Source of the DNA: CBDDCQ01 sp965226285 | Lineage (GTDB): Bacteria > Bacteroidota > Bacteroidia > Flavobacteriales > Ichthyobacteriaceae | Assembly (NCBI GenBank): GCA_965226285.1 | Contig: CBDDCQ010000006.1 | Coordinates: forward strand, 62,001-126,000 | Reading direction: 5' to 3' | Length of the DNA stretch: 64,000 bases | In this document: positions 10,407 through 17,814 of the stretch, piece after piece | Layout of the letters: each line of letters starts with the position of its first letter | Position numbering within the stretch: position 1 is the stretch's first letter | The notes under the pieces: model-generated | What the model was told of the DNA's origin: nothing | Database searches by the model: none | What the model saw: the letters and a program-made list of their open reading frames with translations, nothing else | Program-made: the position numbers and the translations under genes

Positions 10407-10444
10407 CTAAAAATGTTCGTTTTGTTAAAGAATGAACATTTTTT
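10407..10444 (+). terminator. rho-independent terminator after the SBP gene
   Basis: The stem AAAAATGTTC / GAACATTTTTT encloses a loop of about 14 nt and ends in a T run. It lies about 75 bp after the stop of the substrate-binding gene and would end the E1-apbE-SBP transcript. Confidence 0.7.
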
Positions 10445-10510
10445 ATTTGTTTTTAAATTACTGAAAATCAATAAAATAAAATAAATAATAAAAAAGAATA
10501 TATTAGCAAG

Positions 10511-10549
10511 GTGAAAAGTTCACGAGATTTTGTTAATAACAACAAAATC
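10511..10549 (+). promoter_or_regulatory. two palindromes upstream of the DUF1643 gene
   Basis: GTGAA-AAG-TTCAC (10511-10523) is followed immediately by GATTTTGTT-6 nt-AACAAAATC (10526-10549, nine perfect pairs). Both lie 30-70 bp before the DUF1643 start. They could be operator half-sites or an RNA hairpin in the leader; neither is proven. Confidence 0.4.
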
Positions 10550-10578
10550 ATTTATTAATTTAAATAAAATTAAAAAGA

Positions 10579-11076
10579 ATGAATAAAGACGCAGACGCAG
10601 TGTTTTCAAAATGTAGAAAATATAGGTATGCTTTGTGGAGAATTTGGGATGATTCTAAGCCTATGATTATGTTTTTATGTTTAAATCCATTTAAAGCTGA
10701 TGAAACCAAGAATGATAGAACTGTTAATAGATGTATAAATTATTCTAAGAATTTGGGATATGGTGGTATGTATATGATGAATATTTTCTCTTATATAAGC
10801 ACTTATCCAGAAGATCTTAAAAAAACTTCTGATCCAATAGGAGATGAAAATAATGATTGGATAAAAAAGATATATAAAAAAGTTGATAAGTGTATTGCAG
10901 CATGGGGTGATTCAGGGCGTAAAAATGTTAGAGAATTATTTCAAAATAGAATAGAAGATATTTTTAAATTAATCCCTAAATTGTATTATTTAGAGATTAA
11001 TAAATCAGGACAGCCTAAGCATCCTTTACGTCCACATTCAAACTTAGAACCTAAGCGGTATTATAAAAAAAAGTAA
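10579..11076 (+). CDS. DUF1643 domain protein
   Basis: This 165-residue cytoplasmic protein matches the DUF1643 family: FLCLNPFKADETKNDRTVNRC, YMMNIFSY, and AAWGDSG in the second half, with LRPHS close to the end. DUF1643 proteins are small, of unknown activity, and often sit in variable or mobile regions. It has its own upstream palindromes and no partner gene. The 32-bp repeats on both sides suggest it entered as a unit next to the end of the substrate-binding gene. Confidence 0.75.
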   Translation: MNKDADAVFSKCRKYRYALWRIWDDSKPMIMFLCLNPFKADETKNDRTVNRCINYSKNLGYGGMYMMNIFSYISTYPEDLKKTSDPIGDENNDWIKKIYKKVDKCIAAWGDSGRKNVRELFQNRIEDIFKLIPKLYYLEINKSGQPKHPLRPHSNLEPKRYYKKK

Positions 11077-11079
11077 TCT

Positions 11080-11110
11080 TTTGTAAATTGCTTTCAAAAT
11101 TGTATCTTTG
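11080..11110 (+). promoter_or_regulatory. complete flavobacterial promoter with no ORF behind it
   Basis: TTTG (11080-11083), a 19-bp spacer, then TATCTTTG (11103-11110) is a textbook Bacteroidota promoter. The predicted start is near 11117. The next feature on this strand is the terminator at 11172-11212, so any transcript would be about 95 nt. Confidence 0.6.
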
Positions 11111-11125
11111 CAGAGTATTCGCAGC

Positions 11126-11157
11126 AAAAGCCAATGCCATCAATTTACTAAATTTAA
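11126..11157 (+). repeat. 32-bp direct repeat, copy 2
   Basis: Identical to 10274-10305. After it, the old frame would read SLID then stop, directly before a strong terminator. This may be the original 3' end of the substrate-binding gene, displaced by the intervening DNA. Confidence 0.9.
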
Positions 11158-11171
11158 GTTTAATAGATTGA

Positions 11172-11212
11172 AAAAAAGAGGTGAGACAAGAATTTGATTC
11201 ACCTCTTTTTTT
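11172..11212 (+). terminator. strong rho-independent terminator
   Basis: The stem AAAAAGAGGTGA / TCACCTCTTTTT has 12 pairs with a 14-nt loop and ends in a T tract. It lies 14 bp after the second 32-bp repeat. The following 200 bp (to 11412) hold only a promoterless hydrophobic reading frame ending at 11364 (ALGFWLFLPMILFVFLF) without a usable start, probably a gene remnant. Confidence 0.75.
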
Positions 11213-11412
11213 CCAATAATGATAATTATGAAAGAAATCATATAAATCATGTTCTTTTAATATTAAGGGGTGAAGAAGTTTATTATTATGCTTTAGGATT
11301 CTGGCTATTCCTACCCATGATATTGTTTGTATTTTTATTCAAGAATGTAAAATTTAATAGGTAACATGCAAATTATTCAAGTATTTATAAGGTAAGAAAA
11401 GTACTTTCAAAC

Positions 11413-12249
11413 TTATTTAGAATGTTTTAATATATAAATATGTGACGAATATTCCTTTTTGAAAAATCCATATATATTTGAATAAAATCCTATCAAAAAA
11501 GCTCTTACATAATTTACTTTATTATTTTTATATTTCTCACTCAATATACTTACATAAAAAGAATCAAAGTACATAGGTTTTATTTTTTGTAATTCTAATC
11601 CATTTTTTTGAAATATTGTTTTTATAGCATTTTTACTAAAATGATGTATGTGTCTGGGTACATCATAAGCTGCCCAGTATTGTTTATAGTATTGAGCGTC
11701 AAAACTCTTATAATTCGGAACTGCTATAATAAGGTATCCCTCACTAGATAATATTCTTTTTAGATTTTCTATAGTACTTTGCAAATGAGGTATATGTTCT
11801 AAAACATGCCACATGGTTATTATCTCATAAGATTTTTTTACGCTTTCTAATTCTGAACTATTTTGAATATATTTTTTTATACTCATTTTTGCATTTTTAA
11901 TGGCTACTTTAGAAGGTTCTATACCCCATACATCCCATCCTTTAATTTTACATGTATTTATAAAGTCTCCTGTAGCACAACCTATATCCAAAATAGATTT
12001 TCTTTTTTTTAACAAATGATATACTAATTTTTCCTTTTTATACAAATTATACATCTTTATAATTTGATAAACTTTATCTATTATTTTTTTTTTAGCGTTC
12101 GTATGTGATCTATAATTTTTGCTTTTGTAATATCTATCTAAATCCTTTGGTATCGGAAAAATTGTCAATAATTCATTTTCCTTATTTACTAATTCAAATT
12201 CTTTATTTGAAACTAAATAGTCCTTACATTTTATGTATATTTTTTTCAT
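11413..12249 (-). CDS. class I SAM-dependent methyltransferase
   Basis: A 278-residue protein with a Rossmann methyltransferase core: motif I LDIGCATGDF (about residue 95), the acidic WGIEPSKVAI, and MWHVLEHIPHL (motif for the Methyltransf_11/23 type). The N-terminal 80 residues resemble the zinc-less head of sugar or lipid methyltransferases found in surface polysaccharide clusters. A role in capsule or glycan methylation is an inference only. It is the last gene of the leftward block and is separated from the next methyltransferase by a copy of the mnmG 3'-end repeat. Confidence 0.8.
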   Translation of the reverse strand: MKKIYIKCKDYLVSNKEFELVNKENELLTIFPIPKDLDRYYKSKNYRSHTNAKKKIIDKVYQIIKMYNLYKKEKLVYHLLKKRKSILDIGCATGDFINTCKIKGWDVWGIEPSKVAIKNAKMSIKKYIQNSSELESVKKSYEIITMWHVLEHIPHLQSTIENLKRILSSEGYLIIAVPNYKSFDAQYYKQYWAAYDVPRHIHHFSKNAIKTIFQKNGLELQKIKPMYFDSFYVSILSEKYKNNKVNYVRAFLIGFYSNIYGFFKKEYSSHIYILKHSK

Positions 12250-12308
12250 CTTTTATATATGTTTCACAAGAAACACTTATAATTTTATCTATATATCACC
12301 TGCCCATT
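12245..12308 (-). repeat. direct repeat of the mnmG 3' end, copy 1
   Basis: About 63 bp nearly identical to 13152-13214. It includes the last mnmG codons in degenerate form, the spacer and a parS-like box. With the other copy it brackets the 253-residue methyltransferase gene. Confidence 0.8.
12260..12275. other. parS-like site 1
   Basis: TGTTTCACAAGAAACA differs at two of 16 positions from the widespread ParB-binding consensus TGTTTCACGTGAAACA. One of three such boxes within 2.9 kb. Confidence 0.45.
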
Positions 12309-12332
12309 ATAGAGGCTTAAAATTTTAATGTT

Positions 12333-13094
12333 CTATGTTTTTTGTACACACCATATCACTTTCCAAGTATCAAAATCGGGTTGCTTTTCTGTCATCCAAG
12401 CTCTTTTTTCTAACACTTTTAAACCAACTAAATCACATATCATTTCCATTTCTTTATCTAAAAAATAACGCATTTTATGAGTATCATATATTACAAAACG
12501 TTCATTTTTGTTGGAGGTAATATTGAGTTTATAATTTAATTCCACTTGATTTTCTAAACAATTCATTACTGGTGTAAGAAGCGATTCTAATTTGTATTCT
12601 TCATTATATAAAATTGTTTTTTTCTCAGTAGGAAAACTACGTAAAACACCTGATGCATAATAAAAATCAAAAACAAAAATTCCACCTTTTTCTAAATTTT
12701 CATAAACCTGTTTAAATACATTCAATAAAATTGTATTATCTGTGAAATAAGACATCACATAAAACAAGGAAAGAATAACATTTTGTTTTTTTTCAGTTTT
12801 AAAATGTTGTGCATCATTACAAAAAAATGAAATTTCTGAATTTGTATTTTTTGCAATTTCAATAGCGGTACTGTCTATATCTATTCCCTGTATATCATAA
12901 CTTTTTTTTTTAAAACATGTAGTATATCTACCCGTACCACAACCTATTTCTGTCCATTTTGAGGTTGTTTTGTTATCTATATGTATATGAGATAAAACAA
13001 TCTCTTCTATATAATTTGCTTCTTCTCTGTAAGGTTTATCTTTAAAAAGCAGATCATAAAATTGATATATACTTTTATTATTTTTGTAATTCAT
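12333..13094 (-). CDS. class I SAM-dependent methyltransferase
   Basis: A 253-residue protein with the methyltransferase motif I WTEIGCGTGRYTTCF, then IQGIDIDSTAIEIA and FDFYYASG. It resembles small-molecule or sugar methyltransferases (Methyltransf_25 type) that keep a C-terminal extension after the Rossmann core; the substrate is unknown. It lies between two copies of a repeat derived from the end of mnmG, so it probably entered this block as an insert. It has no strong promoter of its own and could be read through from mnmG. Confidence 0.78.
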   Translation of the reverse strand: MNYKNNKSIYQFYDLLFKDKPYREEANYIEEIVLSHIHIDNKTTSKWTEIGCGTGRYTTCFKKKSYDIQGIDIDSTAIEIAKNTNSEISFFCNDAQHFKTEKKQNVILSLFYVMSYFTDNTILLNVFKQVYENLEKGGIFVFDFYYASGVLRSFPTEKKTILYNEEYKLESLLTPVMNCLENQVELNYKLNITSNKNERFVIYDTHKMRYFLDKEMEMICDLVGLKVLEKRAWMTEKQPDFDTWKVIWCVQKT

Positions 13095-13151
13095 ATTTTA
13101 TACTTTTTTTAAATTAACTTTTTCAAAATTTACATAACATTTTATATATTT

Positions 13152-13214
13152 TTCATCTTTTATACATGTTTCACAAGAAACACTTATAATTTTATCCATA
13201 TATTACCTGCCCAT
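13152..13214 (-). repeat. direct repeat of the mnmG 3' end, copy 2 (in place)
   Basis: The resident copy, overlapping the mnmG stop codon and continuing through a parS-like box. It matches 12245-12308 with few differences. Confidence 0.8.
13167..13182. other. parS-like site 2
   Basis: TGTTTCACAAGAAACA, identical to site 1, lies about 20 bp after the mnmG stop. Two of 16 positions differ from the parS consensus. Confidence 0.45.
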
Positions 13215-15074
13215 ATATACCAACAATACACTTACATCCGCAGGAGATACTCCACTTATTCTAGAGGCTTGAGATAATGTTTTAGGTTTTACTTCAGAGA
13301 GTTTTTCCCTAGCTTCCAAAGAAAGTGATGTTAACCTATTGTACTCAAAATTATTTGGTATTTTAATATTTTCCAGTCTGTTTAATTTGTCTGCATTTTC
13401 TTTCTCCCTATCTATATAACCTTTATACTTTACCTGTATTTCTACTTGTTTCATTATTTCAAAATCCACTTTATGCTGTTCTACATAATTTTTTACTGTT
13501 TCTAAACTCAATATATCTCTAATAGTAATATGCGGACGAGATAATATAGAGTATATTTTTACAGATTGTTTAATAGGTGTAGAATTTTTAATTTCTAATA
13601 TCTTATTCACCTCTTTTTTATGTACACTTTGCTTTTGCAAAAATTTATAAAGTTTTTCTGTTTGTTCTATTTTATAATTTACTCTATCTAATCTCTCTTG
13701 TGATGCTAAACCTAAGTCATACGACTTTTGCGTAAGTCTTAAATCTGCATTATCTTGTCTTAAAAGTATTCTATATTCAGCACGAGAAGTAAACATTCTA
13801 TAAGGTTCTTCTGTTCCCTTAGTTATCAAATCGTCTATCAATACTCCTATATAAGATTCATTTCTTTTTAATATAAAGGGTTCCTTTTTATTAATCTTTT
13901 GATGTGCATTTATTCCTGCTATCAATCCCTGTGCAGCTGCCTCTTCATATCCTGTAGTTCCATTAATCTGTCCTGCAAAAAATAACCCCTTTACTAATTT
14001 GGTCTCTAAAGTATTCATTAATTGCTTAGGTGGAAAATAATCATACTCTATAGCATATCCGGGTCTAAACATTTTTACATTTTGAAATCCCGGTATCTCT
14101 TTCATAGCCCTAACTTGTACATATTCAGGTAAAGACGTGGAAAAACCATTTACATATATTTCTATAGTATTCCAGCCTTCAGGTTCTACAAAAATCTGAT
14201 GTCTATTTTTATCAGAAAATCTATGTATTTTGTCTTCTATTGATGGACAATATCGAGGTCCTTTACTCTTTATCCTACCCGTAAACATAGGTGATTTTGC
14301 AAACCCTTCTTTAAGTATTTGATGTACTTTAGAGTTTGTATAAGTAATGTGGCAACTTTTTTGTTTTTTTATTTTAGGTATATTCAAAAATGAAAAACCC
14401 ACTATATCATCATCTCCCTTTTGCTCTTTCATTTTAAAAAAATCCAAAGAACGAGCATCTACTCTAGGAGGAGTACCCGTTTTCATCCTTCCAGATTCAA
14501 AACCTAACTCTATCAACTTTTCTGTAATACCTTTAGAAGCACTTTCCCCTACTCTACCTCCTCCAAATTGTTTTTCACCTATATGTATCAACCCATTTAA
14601 AAAAGTTCCATTAGTAAGTATTACGGCATTCGATTTTATTTTTATTCCTAAGTTAGTTACTACGCCTGCTATAATATTATCTTCTACTATAATATCTTTT
14701 ACCATTTCTTGATAAAAATCTAAATTATCAATTTTTTCAAGTGTCCATCTCCATTCTTCAGAAAAACGCATTCTATCTGACTGTACTCTAGGACTCCACA
14801 TAGCAGGTCCTTTAGAACTATTAAGCATTCTAAATTGAATCATTGTTTTATCAGATACTATACCAGAATAGCCTCCAAGAGCATCTACCTCTCTTAGAAT
14901 TTGACCTTTAGCTACTCCTCCCATAGCAGGATTACAAGACATCTGAGCAATATTTTGCAAGTTCATTGTAACAAGTAAAGTTTTTGAACCTAAATTTGCT
15001 GCGGCTGCAGCTGCTTCAACTCCTGCATGTCCTGCTCCTACTACTATTACATCATATTTTTTATCGAACATCAT
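13203..15074 (-). CDS. mnmG: tRNA uridine-5-carboxymethylaminomethyl modification enzyme MnmG
   Basis: With MnmE it makes 5-carboxymethylaminomethyl-uridine at the wobble position of tRNAs, using FAD and NADH. The 623-residue product has the expected length. Hallmarks are the FAD-binding VIVVGAGHAGVEAAAAAANLG, the family signature CNPAMGGVAKGQ, GPRYCPSIEDKI and the C-terminal ISGVSPADVSVLLVYMGR. A second ATG one codon later is an equally good start. It follows ybeY by 26 bp, a gap that holds a parS-like box. In many bacteria mnmG (gidA) is near the replication origin. Confidence 0.97.
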   Translation of the reverse strand: MMFDKKYDVIVVGAGHAGVEAAAAAANLGSKTLLVTMNLQNIAQMSCNPAMGGVAKGQILREVDALGGYSGIVSDKTMIQFRMLNSSKGPAMWSPRVQSDRMRFSEEWRWTLEKIDNLDFYQEMVKDIIVEDNIIAGVVTNLGIKIKSNAVILTNGTFLNGLIHIGEKQFGGGRVGESASKGITEKLIELGFESGRMKTGTPPRVDARSLDFFKMKEQKGDDDIVGFSFLNIPKIKKQKSCHITYTNSKVHQILKEGFAKSPMFTGRIKSKGPRYCPSIEDKIHRFSDKNRHQIFVEPEGWNTIEIYVNGFSTSLPEYVQVRAMKEIPGFQNVKMFRPGYAIEYDYFPPKQLMNTLETKLVKGLFFAGQINGTTGYEEAAAQGLIAGINAHQKINKKEPFILKRNESYIGVLIDDLITKGTEEPYRMFTSRAEYRILLRQDNADLRLTQKSYDLGLASQERLDRVNYKIEQTEKLYKFLQKQSVHKKEVNKILEIKNSTPIKQSVKIYSILSRPHITIRDILSLETVKNYVEQHKVDFEIMKQVEIQVKYKGYIDREKENADKLNRLENIKIPNNFEYNRLTSLSLEAREKLSEVKPKTLSQASRISGVSPADVSVLLVYMGR

Positions 15075-15083
15075 TTATAAAAT

Positions 15084-15099
15084 TGTTTCACATGAAACA
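15084..15099. other. parS-like site 3 (best match)
   Basis: TGTTTCACATGAAACA differs from the consensus parS at only one base, and its 7-bp arms are perfect. It fills the 26-bp gap between ybeY and mnmG. Confidence 0.55.
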
Positions 15100-15100
15100 T

Positions 15101-15532
15101 TTAATAATTTATAATTTTTTCTAAACAATTCATGGTAATATATTTATCTTCTTTTGACCTCATCATTTTCATATCTTCTTCTTTTTTATCTTTGTATCCT
15201 AAAAAATGTAAAATACCATGAGAAATAACTCTAAATAACTCTAAATCAAATAATTGAAAATATTTTTTTGCATTTTCTCTCACTCTCTCTACGCTTATAA
15301 ATATATCCCCTGATAATTGTTTTCCTACAGAATTATCAAAACTAATAATATCTGTGTAAGTATCGTGATTTAAATATTCTAAATTTATTTTATATAAATA
15401 CTTATCATCAGAAAATATAAAATTAATTTCCTTTATACTACCTCCTTCACTATTTACTATTTGATTTATCCAATCAAATATAATCTGCTCATCTCTGAGT
15501 TTAAAATCCGTTTCATAAAAAAAATTAATCAT
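15101..15532 (-). CDS. ybeY: rRNA maturation endoribonuclease YbeY
   Basis: A metal-dependent RNase for 16S rRNA 3'-end processing and ribosome quality control. The 143 residues end in the family motif HGILHFLGYKDKKEEDM. The usual third metal ligand, the histidine of GYDH, is replaced by K/D, which I believe is common in Bacteroidota homologues and is not a sign of decay. LNHDTYTDIISFD and GDIFIS are also typical. Its start overlaps the stop of the upstream MORN-repeat gene by four bases, so the two are coupled. Confidence 0.92.
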   Translation of the reverse strand: MINFFYETDFKLRDEQIIFDWINQIVNSEGGSIKEINFIFSDDKYLYKINLEYLNHDTYTDIISFDNSVGKQLSGDIFISVERVRENAKKYFQLFDLELFRVISHGILHFLGYKDKKEEDMKMMRSKEDKYITMNCLEKIINY

Positions 15533-17082
15533 TCCTGCTTTACACTTACTCCATTATACTCTATTTCCATGCCAAGCCTATATAATATCTCTATATTTTT
15601 TTTACCTTCAATATCATAATAAATCCATTTATCGTGTTTAAATCCATTTTTATATATCCCTTTTTCTTTTATTTTTCCATTAGAATAATAATGTATCCAT
15701 TCTCCTTTAGGTTCTCCATAATCATAATATCCGATAAACATTAAATGATCGCTTTCTATATTGTACTGCTTCCACTCTCCATGTTTAACTCCCTCTTTAT
15801 AATATCCTATTTCTTTGTAATGATTTAATTGATAAATCCATTCTCCCTCCTTTAAATCCTCATAATATTCCCCTTTTACTATCTCATTTCCATTAATATC
15901 GTATTCTATATATTCTCCATTTTTTTTACCTAGTGAATAATTATCTTTCTTGATTACTATACCGTCTGTATTATACAAAATCCATAAACCATCTTCCTCA
16001 TCATCTATATAAGTTCCTTTTTGTTCTATATTTCCGTTAGAATAATAATATATCCATTCTCCTTGTTTCAATCCATCCCTATAATTTCCTGTCTTTCTTA
16101 TTTTTCCATCAGAGTAGTAATACACCCATTTACCATCTTTTTTTCCAAGTGAATTAATAATTCCACCCTGTTCTAATATTTTTCCCGCTTTATATACGCT
16201 AGATAACATCACTTTCCCCTCCTCAGTATATTCCCTTTGAATTCCTTCTAATTTTCCACCCTTAAAACTCGAATATTTTTTAAGTTTCCTATTTTTATAA
16301 TAAGTTTTTTCTATTTTTATATCTATATCTTCTTTGTTTTTTACTAACAATTTTCCATGTTCATATTTTTCAATATTTATAAGATTCTCATTTTCATCGT
16401 AGTATTTAAAATATCCATGTTTTAAATTATCTAAATAATAACCTTTTATTCGAATAGTTTTACTCTTATAAAACTCTATCCATATATTTTGCATTCTATT
16501 TTCAGTATCCATTCTATTAATTCTGAACTTATTCACTAATATATTGTTTCTATATTTCAATAGTGTTATAATTCTTCCATCTTTAGCATATTCATATCCC
16601 TTTTCATTTATATTTCCATGAGAATACACAATTTCTTTACTCACCTTACCATTAGGATAATACTCAAAATAAAAACCGTGTTTGATACCATTTTTATAAT
16701 TTATATTACTATACAATTTACCTTGTTTATACGTAGATTCTGTACCATTTTTTTTACCTAAATAATAATTAATACTCTTATACAAGTTCTCATTCTTTTC
16801 ATAAAATTTCCAAGTACCATTTAACTTAAAATCTACTCTGTTTCCCTCTGCTATCAAGTTTCCTTTTGTATCGTAATTTTTCCAATATCCATTAGGTTTT
16901 CCATATTCTAGTATTCCTACACTTGCTATTTTTCCATTTTTATGATAAAAAGTAGTTTTTTTATTTTGGGCATACGAAAATTTAAATGTGATAGTTATAC
17001 ACAGTATTATTAAATATATATTTGGTTTTATTAAAAAATATTTAAATACATTACTATTAATATGGTCTGTTGATAAAATCAT
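15529..17082 (-). CDS. MORN-variant repeat protein (YwqK-like)
   Basis: A 517-residue protein with an N-terminal signal segment (IYLIILCITITFKFSYAQ) followed by about fifteen repeats of roughly 23 residues with the core KxGxWxYYxxxGxI. These are MORN_2/YwqK repeats, widespread in Bacteroidota as exported or periplasmic proteins of unknown function. Database names calling the family an antitoxin rest on one distant member and should not be taken as function. The 5' end of the gene carries a DnaA-box match (16995-17003), and the start overlaps no other gene. Confidence 0.82.
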   Translation of the reverse strand: MILSTDHINSNVFKYFLIKPNIYLIILCITITFKFSYAQNKKTTFYHKNGKIASVGILEYGKPNGYWKNYDTKGNLIAEGNRVDFKLNGTWKFYEKNENLYKSINYYLGKKNGTESTYKQGKLYSNINYKNGIKHGFYFEYYPNGKVSKEIVYSHGNINEKGYEYAKDGRIITLLKYRNNILVNKFRINRMDTENRMQNIWIEFYKSKTIRIKGYYLDNLKHGYFKYYDENENLINIEKYEHGKLLVKNKEDIDIKIEKTYYKNRKLKKYSSFKGGKLEGIQREYTEEGKVMLSSVYKAGKILEQGGIINSLGKKDGKWVYYYSDGKIRKTGNYRDGLKQGEWIYYYSNGNIEQKGTYIDDEEDGLWILYNTDGIVIKKDNYSLGKKNGEYIEYDINGNEIVKGEYYEDLKEGEWIYQLNHYKEIGYYKEGVKHGEWKQYNIESDHLMFIGYYDYGEPKGEWIHYYSNGKIKEKGIYKNGFKHDKWIYYDIEGKKNIEILYRLGMEIEYNGVSVKQE

Positions 17083-17340
17083 ATTTTGTTACTCAAGTAA
17101 TTTAAAAATAAGTAATTATAAAATAGTACATCTGTGAATAATAGATATAATTTGTAGAAAAGATTGTGGATATTTTTAGCATAAAATATTTATAAAAAAT
17201 TTTTAAATTCAAAAATAAAATTCATATAGATAAAAAATTAAATATTCATTAATCTGTTGTTATAAAAATATAAAGTATTTATTCACAATTGTATCGTTTT
17301 ATAATCTAATGATGATGTGTATTATTAAAAGTTATTAACA
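16995..17340. other. candidate replication origin (DnaA-box cluster)
   Basis: DnaA-box matches (TTATNCACA) occur at 16995-17003 (plus, TTATACACA), 17133-17141 (minus, TTATTCACA) and 17279-17287 (plus, TTATTCACA). A one-mismatch box (ATATCCACA, minus) lies at 17165-17173 and a weaker TTATTAACA at 17332. The non-coding 17083-17356 between them is nearly pure A/T with long A and T runs, as a duplex-unwinding element would be. Transcription diverges at about 17.75 kb, and parS-like sites and mnmG lie within 5 kb. No experimental or skew evidence is available here. Confidence 0.55.
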
Positions 17341-17356
17341 TTTAAAGTTTATAATT

Positions 17357-17725
17357 TTAGTTTTGTTTATTTTTCCAAATGTCATATATAAATGTGATGG
17401 AATCACAATTTTTTACCTTTATAGCATATTTTTTATATTCTATTTGATATGTTTTACAAGAATCTAATTTTGCATTACTTTTATTAAAGTTTACAGTACC
17501 TTTTTTTAACATTATATTAATGTAGGAAGTATCTATATTTAAAGTAATTATGTTTTTATAGATATATTTGTCATAAACTATTTTTTTTTTGCTAATATCA
17601 TATAGTACTCTAGAATTTGGAAAATAAGAGCAAGATATATTTCTATTTCCAAAAAATATGAATGTAATGATCATACCTATACCTATACCTATAAAATATA
17701 AAAAAAATCTTCTAATAATACCCAT
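17357..17725 (-). CDS. small membrane-anchored protein of unknown function
   Basis: This 122-residue product has one N-terminal transmembrane helix (FFLYFIGIGIGMIITFIFFG), then a short conserved-looking basic domain with CSYFPNSRVL and two later cysteines (SCKTYQ..., KNCDSITF). I do not recognise the family. Flavobacteria have similar short DUF4258-like or anchor proteins in this place near ribosomal or tRNA-modification genes, but I cannot name one. The gene borders the proposed origin and is the last leftward gene before transcription switches direction. Confidence 0.55.
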   Translation of the reverse strand: MGIIRRFFLYFIGIGIGMIITFIFFGNRNISCSYFPNSRVLYDISKKKIVYDKYIYKNIITLNIDTSYINIMLKKGTVNFNKSNAKLDSCKTYQIEYKKYAIKVKNCDSITFIYDIWKNKQN

Positions 17726-17814
17726 TTGGTAATATAAAATTTACAATCAAGGCAAAGTCAAGGCAAAAGTAAATGAATTTATTTAAATATGTAAATTTGT
17801 ATTTTTTATTGTAA

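Larger units (their letters stand above)
11117..11212 (+). ncRNA. candidate short RNA between promoter and terminator
   Basis: The region from the inferred start of the orphan promoter to the end of the hairpin terminator holds no ORF. It contains the second 32-bp repeat. It may instead be a leftover leader, brought in with the DUF1643 insertion and no longer linked to its gene. I recognise no RNA family. Confidence 0.3.

Noticed and set aside
15529..17082. Calling the MORN-repeat protein an antitoxin
   Set aside because: That label comes from one distant family member; no toxin gene is adjacent and the protein has a signal peptide.
17083..17356. Terminator only, rather than origin, in the A+T-rich gap
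   Set aside because: No stable G+C stem is present, and the DnaA-box density is better explained by an origin, though unproven.
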